DNA from: Candidatus Tokpelaia sp. JSC161
Lineage (GTDB): Bacteria > Pseudomonadota > Alphaproteobacteria > Rhizobiales > Rhizobiaceae
Assembly (NCBI GenBank): GCA_003331105.1
Contig: QEND01000001.1
Span: 124,001 to 188,000 of the forward strand
Reading direction: 5' to 3'
DNA: 64,000 bases
Numbering within the stretch: position 1 is the first letter of the stretch; every line of letters begins with the position of its first letter. The position numbers and the translations under genes are program-made. This document shows, one piece after another, positions 27,744 to 38,391 of this stretch. A model generated the notes under the pieces. The model did not search any database and was not told the DNA's origin. It saw only the letters and a program-made list of their open reading frames with translations.

Positions 27744-28802
27744 ATGACTAACAGTAATCAGATGACTTATGCTGAAGCCGGTGTAGATATAAGTGCGAGC
27801 AATGCTATGCTTCAGAGAATAAAGGAGATTGTTAAAATAACAAAACGTCCAGGTGCCGATGTAACACTAGGAGGCTTTGGTAGTTTATTTGATTTAAAAG
27901 CAGCAGGATTGAAGGATCCTTTGCTTGTTGCTACGACTGATGGTGTAGGGACAAAACTGAAAATCGCGATAGAATGTGGTATGCATGATAGCGTAGGGAT
28001 TGACCTAGTTGCTATGTGTATGAATGATCTTGTGGTTCAGGGAGCAGAACCTTTATTTTTTCTTGATTATTTCGCAGCTGGAAAGCTCAAGCCTGATCAA
28101 GGTGCAGCAATTATAGCGAGTATTGCTGAAGGATGCCGTCAAGTCGGTGCTGCGCTTATTGGTGGTGAGACAGCAGAAATGCCGGGAATCTATGGAAAAG
28201 ATGATTATGATTTAGCAGGGTTTGCTGTAGGGGCCTTAGAACGGAGTGATCTTCTTCCTCGTTCTAATATTTGTATCGGTGATAGGCTTATTGGTCTTAC
28301 TTCATCTGGACTTCATTCTAATGGTTTTTCTTTAGTTCGTGAGGTGATCGCGCGGCGAGGGATAAATTTGAGCTCTCAAGCACCTTTTTCTAAAGGCTTA
28401 TCATTGGCCGAAGCGATATTGGTCCCAACACGTATTTATGTTTCTTCTATTCTAAGTCTTTTAAAAAGAACAGAAGCTGTGAAAGGATTAGCTCATATTA
28501 CAGGTGGTGGGTTTCAAGAGAATATTCCACGTATTTTACCAAGAAATGTAGCAGCAGAGATTGATCTCACATCAATTCCTGTTCCAGATATTTTTTTCTG
28601 GCTTGCAGAAATGGGGAATATTTCTGAAAAGGAATTATTAAAGACTTTTAATTGTGGTATAGGGATGATTCTTATCATCAGCCCAGAGAGCATGCCAGAT
28701 GTTCAGAAATATTTTGAATCTTTAGGGGAAAAAGTGATTGATCTTGGTTCTCTTGTAAAGCGGACAGATCATGGTGTTATTTATAAAGGTCACCTGATTT
28801 GA
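27744..28802 (+). CDS. purM: Phosphoribosylformylglycinamidine cyclo-ligase PurM (AIR synthetase)
   Basis: Closes the imidazole ring in purine synthesis, converting FGAM to AIR with ATP. It has 352 residues. The N-terminus [17 protein letters not shown] is diagnostic, followed by [54 protein letters not shown] and [13 protein letters not shown]. Its stop overlaps the purN start (TGATG), so the two are coupled. Confidence 0.97.
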   Translation: MTNSNQMTYAEAGVDISASNAMLQRIKEIVKITKRPGADVTLGGFGSLFDLKAAGLKDPLLVATTDGVGTKLKIAIECGMHDSVGIDLVAMCMNDLVVQGAEPLFFLDYFAAGKLKPDQGAAIIASIAEGCRQVGAALIGGETAEMPGIYGKDDYDLAGFAVGALERSDLLPRSNICIGDRLIGLTSSGLHSNGFSLVREVIARRGINLSSQAPFSKGLSLAEAILVPTRIYVSSILSLLKRTEAVKGLAHITGGGFQENIPRILPRNVAAEIDLTSIPVPDIFFWLAEMGNISEKELLKTFNCGIGMILIISPESMPDVQKYFESLGEKVIDLGSLVKRTDHGVIYKGHLI

Positions 28803-29413
28803 TGAATCGTAAAAATATTGTTGTTTTCATTTCTGGACGTGGATCTAATATGGAGGCATTACTAGATGCAACGCTATGTCCTGGGTATCCAGCTCGTATT
28901 GTCGCGGTTTTTTCAGATAGGTTTCAAGCTTCTGGGCTTGAAAAAGCAAAATCGAAAAATATTCCTGTACATGTTATAGAACGCAAAAGTTTTTTATCAA
29001 AGAAACATCATGAGGATGCTATTCTTCACTTACTTGCTGGTTATAATGCTGATATTCTTTGTCTTGCTGGTTATTTATCTTTGATTTCTTCACATTTAAT
29101 TATTCCTTATCAAGGGCGTATTCTTAATATTCATCCTTCCCTTCTTCCACTTTTTCCTGGTCTTAATCCTCATCAGCGTGTTATTGAATCTGGAATGAAA
29201 ATTACTGGTTGTACGGTTCATCTTGTAACAGAGGAGATAGATAAGGGCCCCATTGTAGCTCAAGCTGCTGTTCCTATTTTTCAAGGGGATGATAAGGAAA
29301 ATCTTTCATTGAGAGTGCTAAGAGCGGAGCACTGTCTTTATCCTAGAGCTTTAGAAAAATTTATTAAGAGAGAGAGAATACAAACTGATGAGAATCAGAT
29401 GTTGCTTGCCTAG
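28802..29413 (+). CDS. purN: Phosphoribosylglycinamide formyltransferase PurN
   Basis: Transfers formyl from 10-formyl-THF to GAR in purine synthesis. About 203 residues from ATG 28802, which shares one base with the purM stop. Motifs are VFISGRGSNMEALLDA (phosphate loop), LAGYLSLIS, and NIHPSLLPLFPG, which contains the catalytic Asn-His pair, then GCTVHLVTEEIDKGPIVAQ with the catalytic Asp. Two-gene operon with purM. Confidence 0.96.
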   Translation: MNRKNIVVFISGRGSNMEALLDATLCPGYPARIVAVFSDRFQASGLEKAKSKNIPVHVIERKSFLSKKHHEDAILHLLAGYNADILCLAGYLSLISSHLIIPYQGRILNIHPSLLPLFPGLNPHQRVIESGMKITGCTVHLVTEEIDKGPIVAQAAVPIFQGDDKENLSLRVLRAEHCLYPRALEKFIKRERIQTDENQMLLA

Positions 29414-29430
29414 TGGGCCTAGTTTTTTTA
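29408..29430 (+). terminator. Weak candidate terminator after purN
   Basis: Short complementary segments (CTAG...CTAG, GCC...GGC) run into a seven-T stretch just beyond the purN stop. The stem is short, so this is tentative. Confidence 0.3.
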
Positions 29431-29548
29431 TTAAGAGAGACTTTTAAATATAATTTTCGGTTAAATCAAAGAGGATTTGGAATGCATCCTTATCTGAAAG
29501 AGATAATGTAGGGTAAGCTATGATAATATTTTATGTAGGTTTATAAAT

Positions 29549-30139
29549 ATGATAGATAACAATGATAAGGAGGAAATGAATAGGAATCTGTTATCAGGAC
29601 GGATTGAAGCAAATTTATTCCGTTCTCGTTTTATATTTATTATTGGAGAAATTGAGGTAAGATTAGCAAAATTAGTGGTAGGACAGCTTGTTGCTCTATC
29701 TCATGAATCATCTCATGATCCAATTTATATTCTTTTGTCGTCTCCTGGTGGACATGTTGAATCGGGGGATCTGATTCATGATATGATAAAATTTATTGAT
29801 AGTCCTGTTTATATGATTGGTTCTGGTTGGGTAGCCAGTGCGGGGACTCATATTTTTCTTTCAGTTCCTAAAGAACGTCGTTTTTGTTTAGAAAATACAA
29901 GATTTTTAATTCATGAGCCATCAGGTGGTATTGGTGGATGTGCAACTGATATACAAATTCAAGCACGTGAAATTCTTAAAATGCGTGATAGGTTGGCAAA
30001 AATTATATCTCGTGAAACTGGTCAGTCTTTTGAAAAAGTCCGTTTGGATATTGATCGTGATCACTGGATGAGTGCTCAAGATGCAATTGAGTATGGATTA
30101 CTTTCTAGAGTGATAAGACATATATCTGATATTAGGTAA
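29549..30139 (+). CDS. ClpP-like serine protease paralogue
   Basis: A 196-residue ClpP-fold protease of a rhizobial side group, not the housekeeping ClpP that pairs with ClpX. The catalytic Ser is in GSGWVASAGTHIF (canonical MAASMGA), the His in FLIHEPSGG and the Asp in the DIDRDHWMSA segment, so the triad appears intact. LLSSPGGHVESGDLIHDMIKFI is the typical substrate-channel helix. The gene stands alone, with no Clp ATPase next to it. An alternative start at 29576 follows an AAGGAGG that is too close to be a good ribosome site. Partner and substrates are unknown. Confidence 0.85.
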   Translation: MIDNNDKEEMNRNLLSGRIEANLFRSRFIFIIGEIEVRLAKLVVGQLVALSHESSHDPIYILLSSPGGHVESGDLIHDMIKFIDSPVYMIGSGWVASAGTHIFLSVPKERRFCLENTRFLIHEPSGGIGGCATDIQIQAREILKMRDRLAKIISRETGQSFEKVRLDIDRDHWMSAQDAIEYGLLSRVIRHISDIR

Positions 30140-30201
30140 TTTTTGATTTCAAATAAGATTTGTAGAATAAAAAAGATATTCCTTGTTAGACTTGTATTCT
30201 T

Positions 30202-31845
30202 TTAGCGTGTGAGTGGTTTGAAAACACTCTGTAATTTAAGGCTTTCTATTCCTAGTCTTCTGCGTTTTTCTTTTTCATAATTAGAAAAATTACCATCAAA
30301 CCATTCTATATGACTATTCCCTTCGAATGCTAGAATGTGTGTTGCTAGACGATCAAGGAACATACGATCATGACTTATGATCAGAGCGCATCCAGAAAAT
30401 CTTTCGAGTGCATCTTCAAGGGCAGCGAGTGTTTGAGTGTCTAGATCATTGGTTGGTTCGTCAAGGAGAAGTACATTGCTTCCTTTTTTGAGGAGCTTAG
30501 CAAGGTGGACTCGGTTACGTTGGCCTCCCGATAAATTTCCTACTTTTTGTTGTTGATCTCTTCCTTTGAAATTGAATGCTCCACAATAAGCACGGCTATT
30601 TATATCATACTTACCAATTGTGATGTGATCATCACCATCAGAAATTTCTTCCCATACTGTTTTATTATCATCAAGGCTATCACGGGTTTGATCAATATAA
30701 CCTAGATGGACTGTTTGTCCGATATGTACATTTCCAGAATCTGGCATTTCTTGACCTGTAATGATACGAAATAATGTTGTTTTTCCGATACCATTAGGAC
30801 CTATAACTCCGACAATAGCGCCTGCGGGTAGTTCGAAGTTTATATTTTTCATGAGAAGTCGAGTTCCATATCCTTTAGAAAGGTTTTGAAGTGTAATAAC
30901 TTTTTCTCCTAATCTTTCTCCAGAAGGGATGATAATATGGTTTTCTCCAGGACGATCATTCGTTTCTTGCTTGATGAGTTCATGGTAATTTTTGATTCGT
31001 GCTTTAGATTTTGCGCTGCGAGTTTTGTGGCTTGATTTCATCCACTCTTTTTCACGAATTAAGGATTTTTGACGAGCGGATGTTTTTTGTTCTTCCTGTG
31101 TTATTCTCTTTGCTTTTTCTTCGAGATAAGCCGAATAATTTCCTTTATAAGGAATACCCTGTCCTCGGTCAATTTCCAAAATCCAGCTAGTGATATTATC
31201 TAGGAAATAGCGGTCATGGGTTATTAATATAACGGCGCCTGGATATTCGCGCAAATAGTTTTCAAGCCATCCTGTTGTTAGAGTGTCTAAGTGATTAGTA
31301 GGTTCATCGAGTAATAGGAGGTCTGGTTTGGATAATAATAGTGAGCATAGAGCAACACGCCTTGTTTCACCCCCAGAAAGTTTTGTAACGGGACTCTGAG
31401 GTGAAGGACAATGTAAGGCTTCCATTGCCATTTTTACTTGGGATTCAAGATCCCAGAGCTTTTGGGTATCGATTATATCTTGAAGCTTTGCTCCTTCTTC
31501 TGCTGTTTCATCTGAGTAATTGTTCATTAATTCATTATAACGGGTAAGGATTGCCTGTTGATCTGCTAACCCGTGGAGAATGTTTTCAATTACGGTTTTC
31601 TCGGGATTCAGTTTCGGTTCTTGTGGAAGATAGCCGTGTGTTGCTCCTTTTGCAAGCCAAGCTTCACCAGTATATTCTTGATCCAGACCTGACATAATCC
31701 GTAAAAGAGTTGATTTTCCAGAACTATTCGGTCCAAGAATACCGATTTTTGCGTTTGGGTAAAATGAGAGATTAATCTCTTGAAGAATTTTTTTATTGCC
31801 ATAGGACTTGTTCAGTCTTTTCATATGATAGATAAACTGTGTCAT
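30202..31845 (-). CDS. ettA: Energy-dependent translational throttle protein EttA (ABC-F)
   Basis: ABC-F ATPase that binds the ribosomal E site and tunes entry into elongation according to ATP/ADP. 547 residues from ATG 31845 (MTQFIYHMKRLNKSYG, matching the EttA start); the ORF runs further to 31911 without family similarity. Two ABC domains: Walker A GPNSSGKST and GPNGIGKTT, signatures LSGGETRRVALC and LSGGQRNRVHLA, and both Walker B boxes LLLDEPTN. The linker carries the basic arm (KTRSAKSKARIKNY). The first P-loop has Ser-Ser where most EttA have Gly-Ala. It follows the carboxynorspermidine genes on the same strand. Confidence 0.94.
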   Translation of the reverse strand: MTQFIYHMKRLNKSYGNKKILQEINLSFYPNAKIGILGPNSSGKSTLLRIMSGLDQEYTGEAWLAKGATHGYLPQEPKLNPEKTVIENILHGLADQQAILTRYNELMNNYSDETAEEGAKLQDIIDTQKLWDLESQVKMAMEALHCPSPQSPVTKLSGGETRRVALCSLLLSKPDLLLLDEPTNHLDTLTTGWLENYLREYPGAVILITHDRYFLDNITSWILEIDRGQGIPYKGNYSAYLEEKAKRITQEEQKTSARQKSLIREKEWMKSSHKTRSAKSKARIKNYHELIKQETNDRPGENHIIIPSGERLGEKVITLQNLSKGYGTRLLMKNINFELPAGAIVGVIGPNGIGKTTLFRIITGQEMPDSGNVHIGQTVHLGYIDQTRDSLDDNKTVWEEISDGDDHITIGKYDINSRAYCGAFNFKGRDQQQKVGNLSGGQRNRVHLAKLLKKGSNVLLLDEPTNDLDTQTLAALEDALERFSGCALIISHDRMFLDRLATHILAFEGNSHIEWFDGNFSNYEKEKRRRLGIESLKLQSVFKPLTR

Positions 31846-31907
31846 AGTTTTTTTGATTTCATATCTTGTGTTGGATAAAGAAATGTGTTCTCTCTGAGAG
31901 AGAAATC

Positions 31908-33170
31908 TCATTTTTCTGAGAATATTGAAGAATGAAACCTTATAGGTTTTTCCTCTTTATTTTCATGAATGCGTGTTGGTAACCCTAGTTTATCCAAAAG
32001 TGCAAGAAATGGATGAATAGGTAATTCCTCAATATTAGCCATCCTTTTAATATCCCATGTTCCCTGAGCTATTAAAAGAGCAGCCGCTGCGGCTGGTGTG
32101 CCTGCAGTATAAGAGATAGCTTGTGCATCGGTTTCTAGATAGGCTGTTTGATGGTTTGTGGTGTTATAAATAAAAATTTTGCGGGGGATTCCATTTTTTT
32201 TCCCTTTTATAAAATTACCAATGCAGGTTTTTCCTTTGTATTCAGCTGCAAGAGAAGCGGGCTCTGGGAGGACAGCCTTTACAACTTTTAGAGGGATGAC
32301 TTTTATTCCTTCAGCTGTTGTTACTGGTTGTTCTGAAAGAAGGCCTAGTTTGCTTAAGACTGTAAAAACAGTGATATAGCGTTTACTGAATCCCATCCAG
32401 AAACGAATATTAGGCACATCTAGATTTTTTGATAAAGAATGAATTTCGTCATGACCTGTCATATAAGTTGTGTATGGTCCAATTTCTGGTAAATCCCAGT
32501 TTTTACAAATTTCAAACATATGATTTGATATCCATTGGCTATTTTGCCATGACCAAACCTTACCAGTGAATTCACGAAAATTAATTTCTGGATCAAAATT
32601 TGTAGAGAACCAACGATTATGATTTCCAGCATTGACATCAACAATATCAATTTCATCGATTTGATCAAAATAATCACTTGAAGCAAGAGCTGCATAAGCA
32701 TTGACAACCCCAGGATCAAACCCACTTCCAAGAATAGCGGTTATTCCAGCTGTTTTGCATTCTTTGCGTCTTGGCCATTCGTGATTGCTATACCAAGGAG
32801 GTGTTTCGCATATTTTGAATGGTTCTTCATGAATTGCTGTATCAATATAGGAAGCTTTTGCTTTAATGCAAGCGCTGAGAACAGACATGTTTAAGAAAGA
32901 GGAGCCAACGTTTATGACAATCTGGGCACCAATTTTATGGATCAATGATGTTGTTTCTTCAATATCCATTGCATTTAATGTGTGGCTTATAAAGGTTCCT
33001 TTTTTTTTCATAGATTCTTTTTTTTTCACTGAGCTGAGAATTGCTTGACACTTACTCTCAGTTCTAGAAGCAATATGAAGATCACCGAGAATATCATTAT
33101 TCTGTGCGCACTTATGAGCAACAACTTGCGCTACGCCACCTGCGCCAATAATCAGAACGTTTTTTTTCAT
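31908..33170 (-). CDS. Carboxynorspermidine/carboxyspermidine dehydrogenase (saccharopine dehydrogenase family)
   Basis: A 420-residue NADPH-dependent enzyme that condenses putrescine or diaminopropane with aspartate semialdehyde in the alternative polyamine pathway. It has the dinucleotide-binding start VLIIGAGGVAQVVAHKCAQN, then INVGSSFLNMSVLSACIKAKASYIDTA, GITAILGSGFDPGVVNAYA and FRFTGK-like substrate segments. The adjacent gene encodes the matching decarboxylase, which makes this assignment rather than saccharopine dehydrogenase secure. With the 20-base gap between them, they form an operon. The usual rhizobial product would be spermidine. Confidence 0.92.
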   Translation of the reverse strand: MKKNVLIIGAGGVAQVVAHKCAQNNDILGDLHIASRTESKCQAILSSVKKKESMKKKGTFISHTLNAMDIEETTSLIHKIGAQIVINVGSSFLNMSVLSACIKAKASYIDTAIHEEPFKICETPPWYSNHEWPRRKECKTAGITAILGSGFDPGVVNAYAALASSDYFDQIDEIDIVDVNAGNHNRWFSTNFDPEINFREFTGKVWSWQNSQWISNHMFEICKNWDLPEIGPYTTYMTGHDEIHSLSKNLDVPNIRFWMGFSKRYITVFTVLSKLGLLSEQPVTTAEGIKVIPLKVVKAVLPEPASLAAEYKGKTCIGNFIKGKKNGIPRKIFIYNTTNHQTAYLETDAQAISYTAGTPAAAAALLIAQGTWDIKRMANIEELPIHPFLALLDKLGLPTRIHENKEEKPIRFHSSIFSEK

Positions 33171-33190
33171 TCTCGATTGATCTCCTCTCC

Positions 33191-34288
33191 TTATGATAGG
33201 CTGTGAAGGTAGTCTTGATAAGTAAATTGTTGCACAATCTGAATACTTTTATCAAGTTCTCTTATAGCAAGACTTGGGAGATTCAGGCCGTTAAACCAAT
33301 TCTTTTTTACCATAGTGTAGCCACCTGCGTCTTGTATAGAAATACGGTCACCTATTTTTAATTTGGAAGGAAAGAAAAATGTACCGAATATATCGCCTGC
33401 AAGGCAGGATTTTCCACAGATCATGATTTCATGTTGTCCTGCATTAGGTTTAATTTTAGCACTTTCCCGATAAATTAGAAGATCGGGCATGTGGGATTCG
33501 ATGGAGCTATCGACAATCGCTATTTCTTTTCCATTGTTAAAGGTGTCGAGAACACTAACTTCTAGAGTTGTAGAATTAGTAATCGAGGCTTCTCCTGGTT
33601 CGAGATAAATGAGAATATTATACTTTTCAGAAAAGTATTTGAGGCGTTTTGCAAGGGAATTAATTGGATAATGATCCGCTGTGAAATGGATTCCTCCACC
33701 TAGACTAATCCATTCGACTTGAGAAAAAAGATAGGAGAACTTCTCTTCTATTGTGTTGAGCATATTATTGAATAGATAGAAATTATTGTTTTCGCAATTA
33801 TTATGAATCATAAACCCGTTAATATGATGAATTACTTTTTCTATTTGTTGTGGGTTGGATTCTCCTAAACGACTAAACGGACAAGCCGGATCAGCAATAT
33901 CAAAAGCTGAAGAGCTGACTTTTGGATTAATGCGTAAGCCACGCTGAATTGATTGGCTATTTTTTTGAAAGCGGTTTAATTGGTTAATGGAGTTAAAAAT
34001 AATTTTATCAGCGTAGTGAATTGCTGCATCAATTTCGTCATCGGACCAGGCTACAGAATATGCATGACTTTCTTTTCCAAATTTTTCATGTCCTAGTCGT
34101 ACTTCAAAAAGTGACGATGAAGTGGTTCCATCCATGAATTGGGACATCATATCAAAAACAGACCATGTCGCAAAACATTTGAGAGCAAGCAAAATCTTAG
34201 CACCAGAACGTTCACGCAATGATGCGATGACTTGCATGTTTTTCATGAGTGAGGATTTATCAATCAGATAGTAAGGAGTTTGTATCAT
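33191..34288 (-). CDS. nspC: Carboxynorspermidine decarboxylase NspC
   Basis: A 365-residue PLP-dependent fold-III decarboxylase that removes CO2 from carboxy(nor)spermidine. TPYYLIDKSSL begins the family, the PLP Lys is in LLALKCFATW, and EWISLGGGIHF, LYLEPGEASI and CLAGDIFG (active-site Cys) follow. It lies next to the dehydrogenase of the same pathway and 24 bases downstream of rpoD on the same strand. This route bypasses S-adenosylmethionine decarboxylase. Confidence 0.93.
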   Translation of the reverse strand: MIQTPYYLIDKSSLMKNMQVIASLRERSGAKILLALKCFATWSVFDMMSQFMDGTTSSSLFEVRLGHEKFGKESHAYSVAWSDDEIDAAIHYADKIIFNSINQLNRFQKNSQSIQRGLRINPKVSSSAFDIADPACPFSRLGESNPQQIEKVIHHINGFMIHNNCENNNFYLFNNMLNTIEEKFSYLFSQVEWISLGGGIHFTADHYPINSLAKRLKYFSEKYNILIYLEPGEASITNSTTLEVSVLDTFNNGKEIAIVDSSIESHMPDLLIYRESAKIKPNAGQHEIMICGKSCLAGDIFGTFFFPSKLKIGDRISIQDAGGYTMVKKNWFNGLNLPSLAIRELDKSIQIVQQFTYQDYLHSLS

Positions 34289-34312
34289 TCTATCTCTCTC
34301 AGAGGAATCCCT

Positions 34313-36262
34313 TTATGAATCGAGAAAGCTACGCAATTTACGCGAACGGCTTGGATGTTTAAGTTTGCGCAAGGCTTTAGCTTCAATCTGACGAATGCGT
34401 TCTCGCGTGACTGAAAACTGTTGTCCAACCTCTTCTAATGTATGGTCTGTGTTCATTCCTATTCCAAATCTCATACGCAAAACACGTTCTTCCCTAGGAG
34501 TAAGAGATGCGAGAACTCTTGTTGTCGTATCACGTAAATTGAGTTGTATAGCAGCATCTATGGGTAATAATGCGTTTTTATCTTCAATAAAATCGCCAAG
34601 CTGTGAATCTTCTTCGTCTCCGACAGGCGTTTCTAATGAAATGGGCTCTTTAGCAATTTTTAAGACTTTTCGTACTTTTTCTAGAGGCATAGCAAGTTTT
34701 TCGGAAAGCTCTTCTGGTGTTGGTTCTCGTCCGATTTCATGAAGCATGTGACGGGAGGTTCTGACAATTTTATTAATTGTTTCAATCATATGGACAGGGA
34801 TACGAATTGTACGTGCTTGGTCAGCGATTGAACGTGTGATTGCTTGTCTAATCCACCATGTTGCATAAGTTGAAAACTTGTAGCCGCGTCGATATTCAAA
34901 TTTATCTACAGCTTTCATAAGGCCAATATTGCCTTCTTGTATGAGGTCAAGAAATTGGAGGCCACGGTTTGTATACTTTTTTGCAATAGAGATGACGAGA
35001 CGTAAATTAGCTTCTACCATTTCTTTTTTAGCAATGGTTGCTTCGCGTTCTCCTTTCTGCACGTGATTAACAATAGAGCGAAATTCGCTAATAGAAATTC
35101 CTGTTTCCTGAGCTAGATTGTTAATTTCAGAACAGACATCTTGGATGTTGTCTTTTTTTTGTAAAGCAAACAATTTCCAAGCAGGTCCTAGGGTTATGAT
35201 AGAATCTATCCAGTTAGAACTCAGTTCCTTTCCTTGATATTCCTTGATAAACTCGTTATGGCATATACCGCAAGAATCAGCTAAACGCTTTAATTTTCCT
35301 TCATATTTGAGAATACGTTTATTAATAGAGTAGAGCTGTTCAACAAGAGATTCAATCCGTGTTTGATTGAGTGAAAGTGACTTTACAGCTTTGACAAGCT
35401 GGATTTTGAGATCTTTATAACGGCGTTTTTGATGAGAAGATAGTGATGAAGTTGTGGAGAATTGTTTTTGCAATTTTCGGAGTTTATTATAGGTTTCTGC
35501 GATTACATCAAGTTTTTCCATGACATGAGGATGTAGTTCTGCTTCCATAGCAGCAAGAGAAAGATTGACCTCATCATCATCTTCTTCAAGAGAGTTTTGA
35601 ATATTGATATCTTGATTGTCATTTTTATGATGTATTTCTTCTTTTTTTTCTTTTTGGATGACTTCAATAAGTATAGCTTGTTTTCCGTCAGGACCAGCGT
35701 AAGTGGTTTCAAGATCAATTATGTCGCGCAATAGAATACGCGATTCATTGAGTTCATCTCGCCAGATGATTAAAGCTTGAAAGGTCAATGGACTTTCACA
35801 AAGGCTGGCGATTATGGTTTCTCGTCCAGCTTCAATACGTTTAGCAATAGCGATTTCACCTTCACGTGATAAAAGTTCGACTGATCCCATTTCACGTAGA
35901 TACATTCTAACGGGATCATCTGTGCGATCGCTGAGTTCGCGTTTCGTTGTTGTTGCAAGAGCTTTTCCTGTTATTTCAACTAACTGATTGGCTTCTAGGC
36001 TATCATTGTCTCGTTCTTGATCATCATCGTCAATGATATTGATACCCATCTCTGATAATCTAGCTGTTGTATCTTCAATTTGTTCGGATGTGACCTGGGC
36101 ATTAGGTAAAATAGAGTTGAGTTCATCCATTGTGATATAGCCGCGTTTACGGGAACGCTTGATTATTTTTTTTACAGCGTTATTAGAGAAATCAAGTAGG
36201 AGAGTATCTATATTTCCTTCTTGTTCCCTTATGTCATTATTTTGCTTAGCTTGACTAGCCAT
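34313..36262 (-). CDS. rpoD: RNA polymerase primary sigma factor RpoD (sigma-70)
   Basis: Housekeeping sigma factor, 649 residues. Region 1.1 is at the N-terminus, region 1.2 has [26 protein letters not shown], a long acidic non-conserved insert sits at about 215-260, and region 2 has [33 protein letters not shown] with [18 protein letters not shown] (-10 melting and recognition). Region 4 has [27 protein letters not shown] (-35 recognition). It is preceded by dnaG on the same strand with a 171-base gap, the standard macromolecular-synthesis arrangement. Confidence 0.97.
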   Translation of the reverse strand: MASQAKQNNDIREQEGNIDTLLLDFSNNAVKKIIKRSRKRGYITMDELNSILPNAQVTSEQIEDTTARLSEMGINIIDDDDQERDNDSLEANQLVEITGKALATTTKRELSDRTDDPVRMYLREMGSVELLSREGEIAIAKRIEAGRETIIASLCESPLTFQALIIWRDELNESRILLRDIIDLETTYAGPDGKQAILIEVIQKEKKEEIHHKNDNQDINIQNSLEEDDDEVNLSLAAMEAELHPHVMEKLDVIAETYNKLRKLQKQFSTTSSLSSHQKRRYKDLKIQLVKAVKSLSLNQTRIESLVEQLYSINKRILKYEGKLKRLADSCGICHNEFIKEYQGKELSSNWIDSIITLGPAWKLFALQKKDNIQDVCSEINNLAQETGISISEFRSIVNHVQKGEREATIAKKEMVEANLRLVISIAKKYTNRGLQFLDLIQEGNIGLMKAVDKFEYRRGYKFSTYATWWIRQAITRSIADQARTIRIPVHMIETINKIVRTSRHMLHEIGREPTPEELSEKLAMPLEKVRKVLKIAKEPISLETPVGDEEDSQLGDFIEDKNALLPIDAAIQLNLRDTTTRVLASLTPREERVLRMRFGIGMNTDHTLEEVGQQFSVTRERIRQIEAKALRKLKHPSRSRKLRSFLDS

Positions 36263-36433
36263 ATCGTCTATAACTCCAGACCATTCACTGCACAGCGGTA
36301 AATTCTCAATATACCGGTTTTTATAAAAGCGTGTATTATAATAATTTTGTCATTTTCTTGAACTTTCTAGTAATATGATGGAAAAGAATTTATGTTGTGG
36401 CATAGTGTTTCTATGATATCAAGCATGAAGGCT

Positions 36434-38266
36434 TTAAGCCTCTGTGGCTTTTGTACGCTCTACTTCATTTTTTATATCGTTGAAGGTAGCTAATATGCTC
36501 CCATCTGGATTGCTTATAAGTTCTGTTTCTATTTCATGCAACTGTCTATCTAGATGATAGGTGCGTAAGTGTAGATAAATTGCTTGTTTTAATGATTCGC
36601 GTGCATATTGTATTGGTGCGCTGGGGAGTGCACTGCGCATGCCGATATCATGGATAAATTGCATAATCCGTTTTATAATAACAGTTTTTTTATTTAATAG
36701 TTGAAGCATAGTGGTTGCATTTTCAGGGTGCTTTTTTGCTAGAATATCAAGGATGGAACGATGCAGATCAATCAGTTCTTGATTCCTGAATTCGAGCATG
36801 GATAAAACTTCAAAATTTTCGTTCCAAAGTTCCGGATGATTAATAAGTATTGCTAAAATTGCAGTTTCTCGTGGGAAAAGAACATTGTCCTGTTTCGTTA
36901 CTAATTTTGATTGAAGGAGACTTTCTGAAACAGGTATGATGTCGTTTTCGTTTTTTTTATATTTTCTGAAAAATGAGGGAAAAGAAGAATGAAAGAGTGT
37001 ATGGATACGTTCCTTGATTTCTTGAAGGTAATAATGGCGTAATTGATGATTGTGGATAGTCATGACTGCACTGCGTAGGCTGTTTTCTAAAGAGGCACGA
37101 CTTTCTGGTGTATTAAATACCTTTCCATCAGTTTCACGTCGCCATAGCATTTCCGAGAGAGGAATGGCTTGTTTCAGGAGTTGATGAAACATTTGATGTC
37201 CTCCTTCTCTAATAATGTCATCGGGGTCCTTCCCGTTTGGTAAGACTACAAAATGTAATGAAGTCGTGCTTTTTAGAAGGGGAAGGGCACGATCAATGGC
37301 TTGGAAAGCAGCATTTGCCCCAGCGTTATCTCCATCAAAGCATAAAACAGGATTATGAAAATTGGACAATAACAAATTCATTTGCTCTTTGGTGAGTGCA
37401 GTGCCTAGAGGGGCTACAACTTTAAATCCAGCACTTGTAAGAGAAATGACGTCCATATAGCCTTCAACAACGAGAAGTGGTTGTGTCGTTTTTTCTATGC
37501 TGAATGCTCTTTTGGCCCGGGCAAGGTTATAAAGTATTTGCCCTTTCTGGAAAAGATCGCTCTTTTGTGAGTTAAGGTATTTAGGATGGATATTGGATGT
37601 GATGGCTCTTCCGCCGAATCCAATAACTTTTCCTTTTATATTTTCTATTGGAAATAGAATCCGGTTGCGAAAAGGAAGGGTGATCTTATCTCTATCTATC
37701 TCTATAAATAAACCAGATGCTTTAAGTTGGCTACTTGTTATACCTTTTTCTAGAAGAAAGTTTGTTAGCTTTTGAGGTTTTTCAGGGGCATAACCTATCC
37801 TGAACATTTTTTGTAAGTTCAGAGGTATTCTTTGACTTAAGTAATTGCGGGCATGAGAATTTTTTTCATTTTGTAAAAGCTGTTCAAAGAATTGAGTTGC
37901 TAATTCCATGATATACAGGCTTGCTCGTTCAGTTTCGCGTTTTTCGATACTAACATCGGAATTTTCTATAATTATTCCTCCTATCTGAGCTATACGTTCG
38001 ACGGCTTGATGAAAAGAGATGCCATCAATTCTCATTAGAAAAGTGAAATGATCTCCGTGTGCCCCACAACCAAAACAATGATAGATGCCGTTATGATCAT
38101 TACAATGAAAGCTTGCGGTTTTTTCGATATGAAAAGGGCATAAGGCCCAAAAATCTCCGCTGGAGCTTTTACTTTTTTTTCTATCGAAGATAACTCTATT
38201 TTTTATAAGAGCTGATATTGCTACTCGGGAACGGATGTCTTTGAGAAAATGAGAAGAAAAATTCAT
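36434..38266 (-). CDS. dnaG: DNA primase DnaG
   Basis: Makes RNA primers at the replication fork. In 610 residues: the zinc-binding domain (CPFHIEKTASFHCNDHNGIYHCFGCGAHGD, Cys-His-Cys-Cys), the catalytic core with FRNRILFPI and GFGGRAI, the TOPRIM motif (LLVVEGYMDVISL and CFDGDNAGANAA, acidic metal ligands present) and a C-terminal helicase-interaction region. Normal length. It lies upstream of rpoD and is divergent from the MscS gene. Confidence 0.96.
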   Translation of the reverse strand: MNFSSHFLKDIRSRVAISALIKNRVIFDRKKSKSSSGDFWALCPFHIEKTASFHCNDHNGIYHCFGCGAHGDHFTFLMRIDGISFHQAVERIAQIGGIIIENSDVSIEKRETERASLYIMELATQFFEQLLQNEKNSHARNYLSQRIPLNLQKMFRIGYAPEKPQKLTNFLLEKGITSSQLKASGLFIEIDRDKITLPFRNRILFPIENIKGKVIGFGGRAITSNIHPKYLNSQKSDLFQKGQILYNLARAKRAFSIEKTTQPLLVVEGYMDVISLTSAGFKVVAPLGTALTKEQMNLLLSNFHNPVLCFDGDNAGANAAFQAIDRALPLLKSTTSLHFVVLPNGKDPDDIIREGGHQMFHQLLKQAIPLSEMLWRRETDGKVFNTPESRASLENSLRSAVMTIHNHQLRHYYLQEIKERIHTLFHSSFPSFFRKYKKNENDIIPVSESLLQSKLVTKQDNVLFPRETAILAILINHPELWNENFEVLSMLEFRNQELIDLHRSILDILAKKHPENATTMLQLLNKKTVIIKRIMQFIHDIGMRSALPSAPIQYARESLKQAIYLHLRTYHLDRQLHEIETELISNPDGSILATFNDIKNEVERTKATEA

Positions 38267-38391
38267 AATACAATACTTAGTCTATTGATCGGAAAGATGA
38301 GATGGTATTGATTGTTGCATGTTTTTAGATTGGGCTTAGCTCTTTTAAGAGTGATGGGTAAGAGAGAGTGATGGGGGGCTATTGAAATTTT

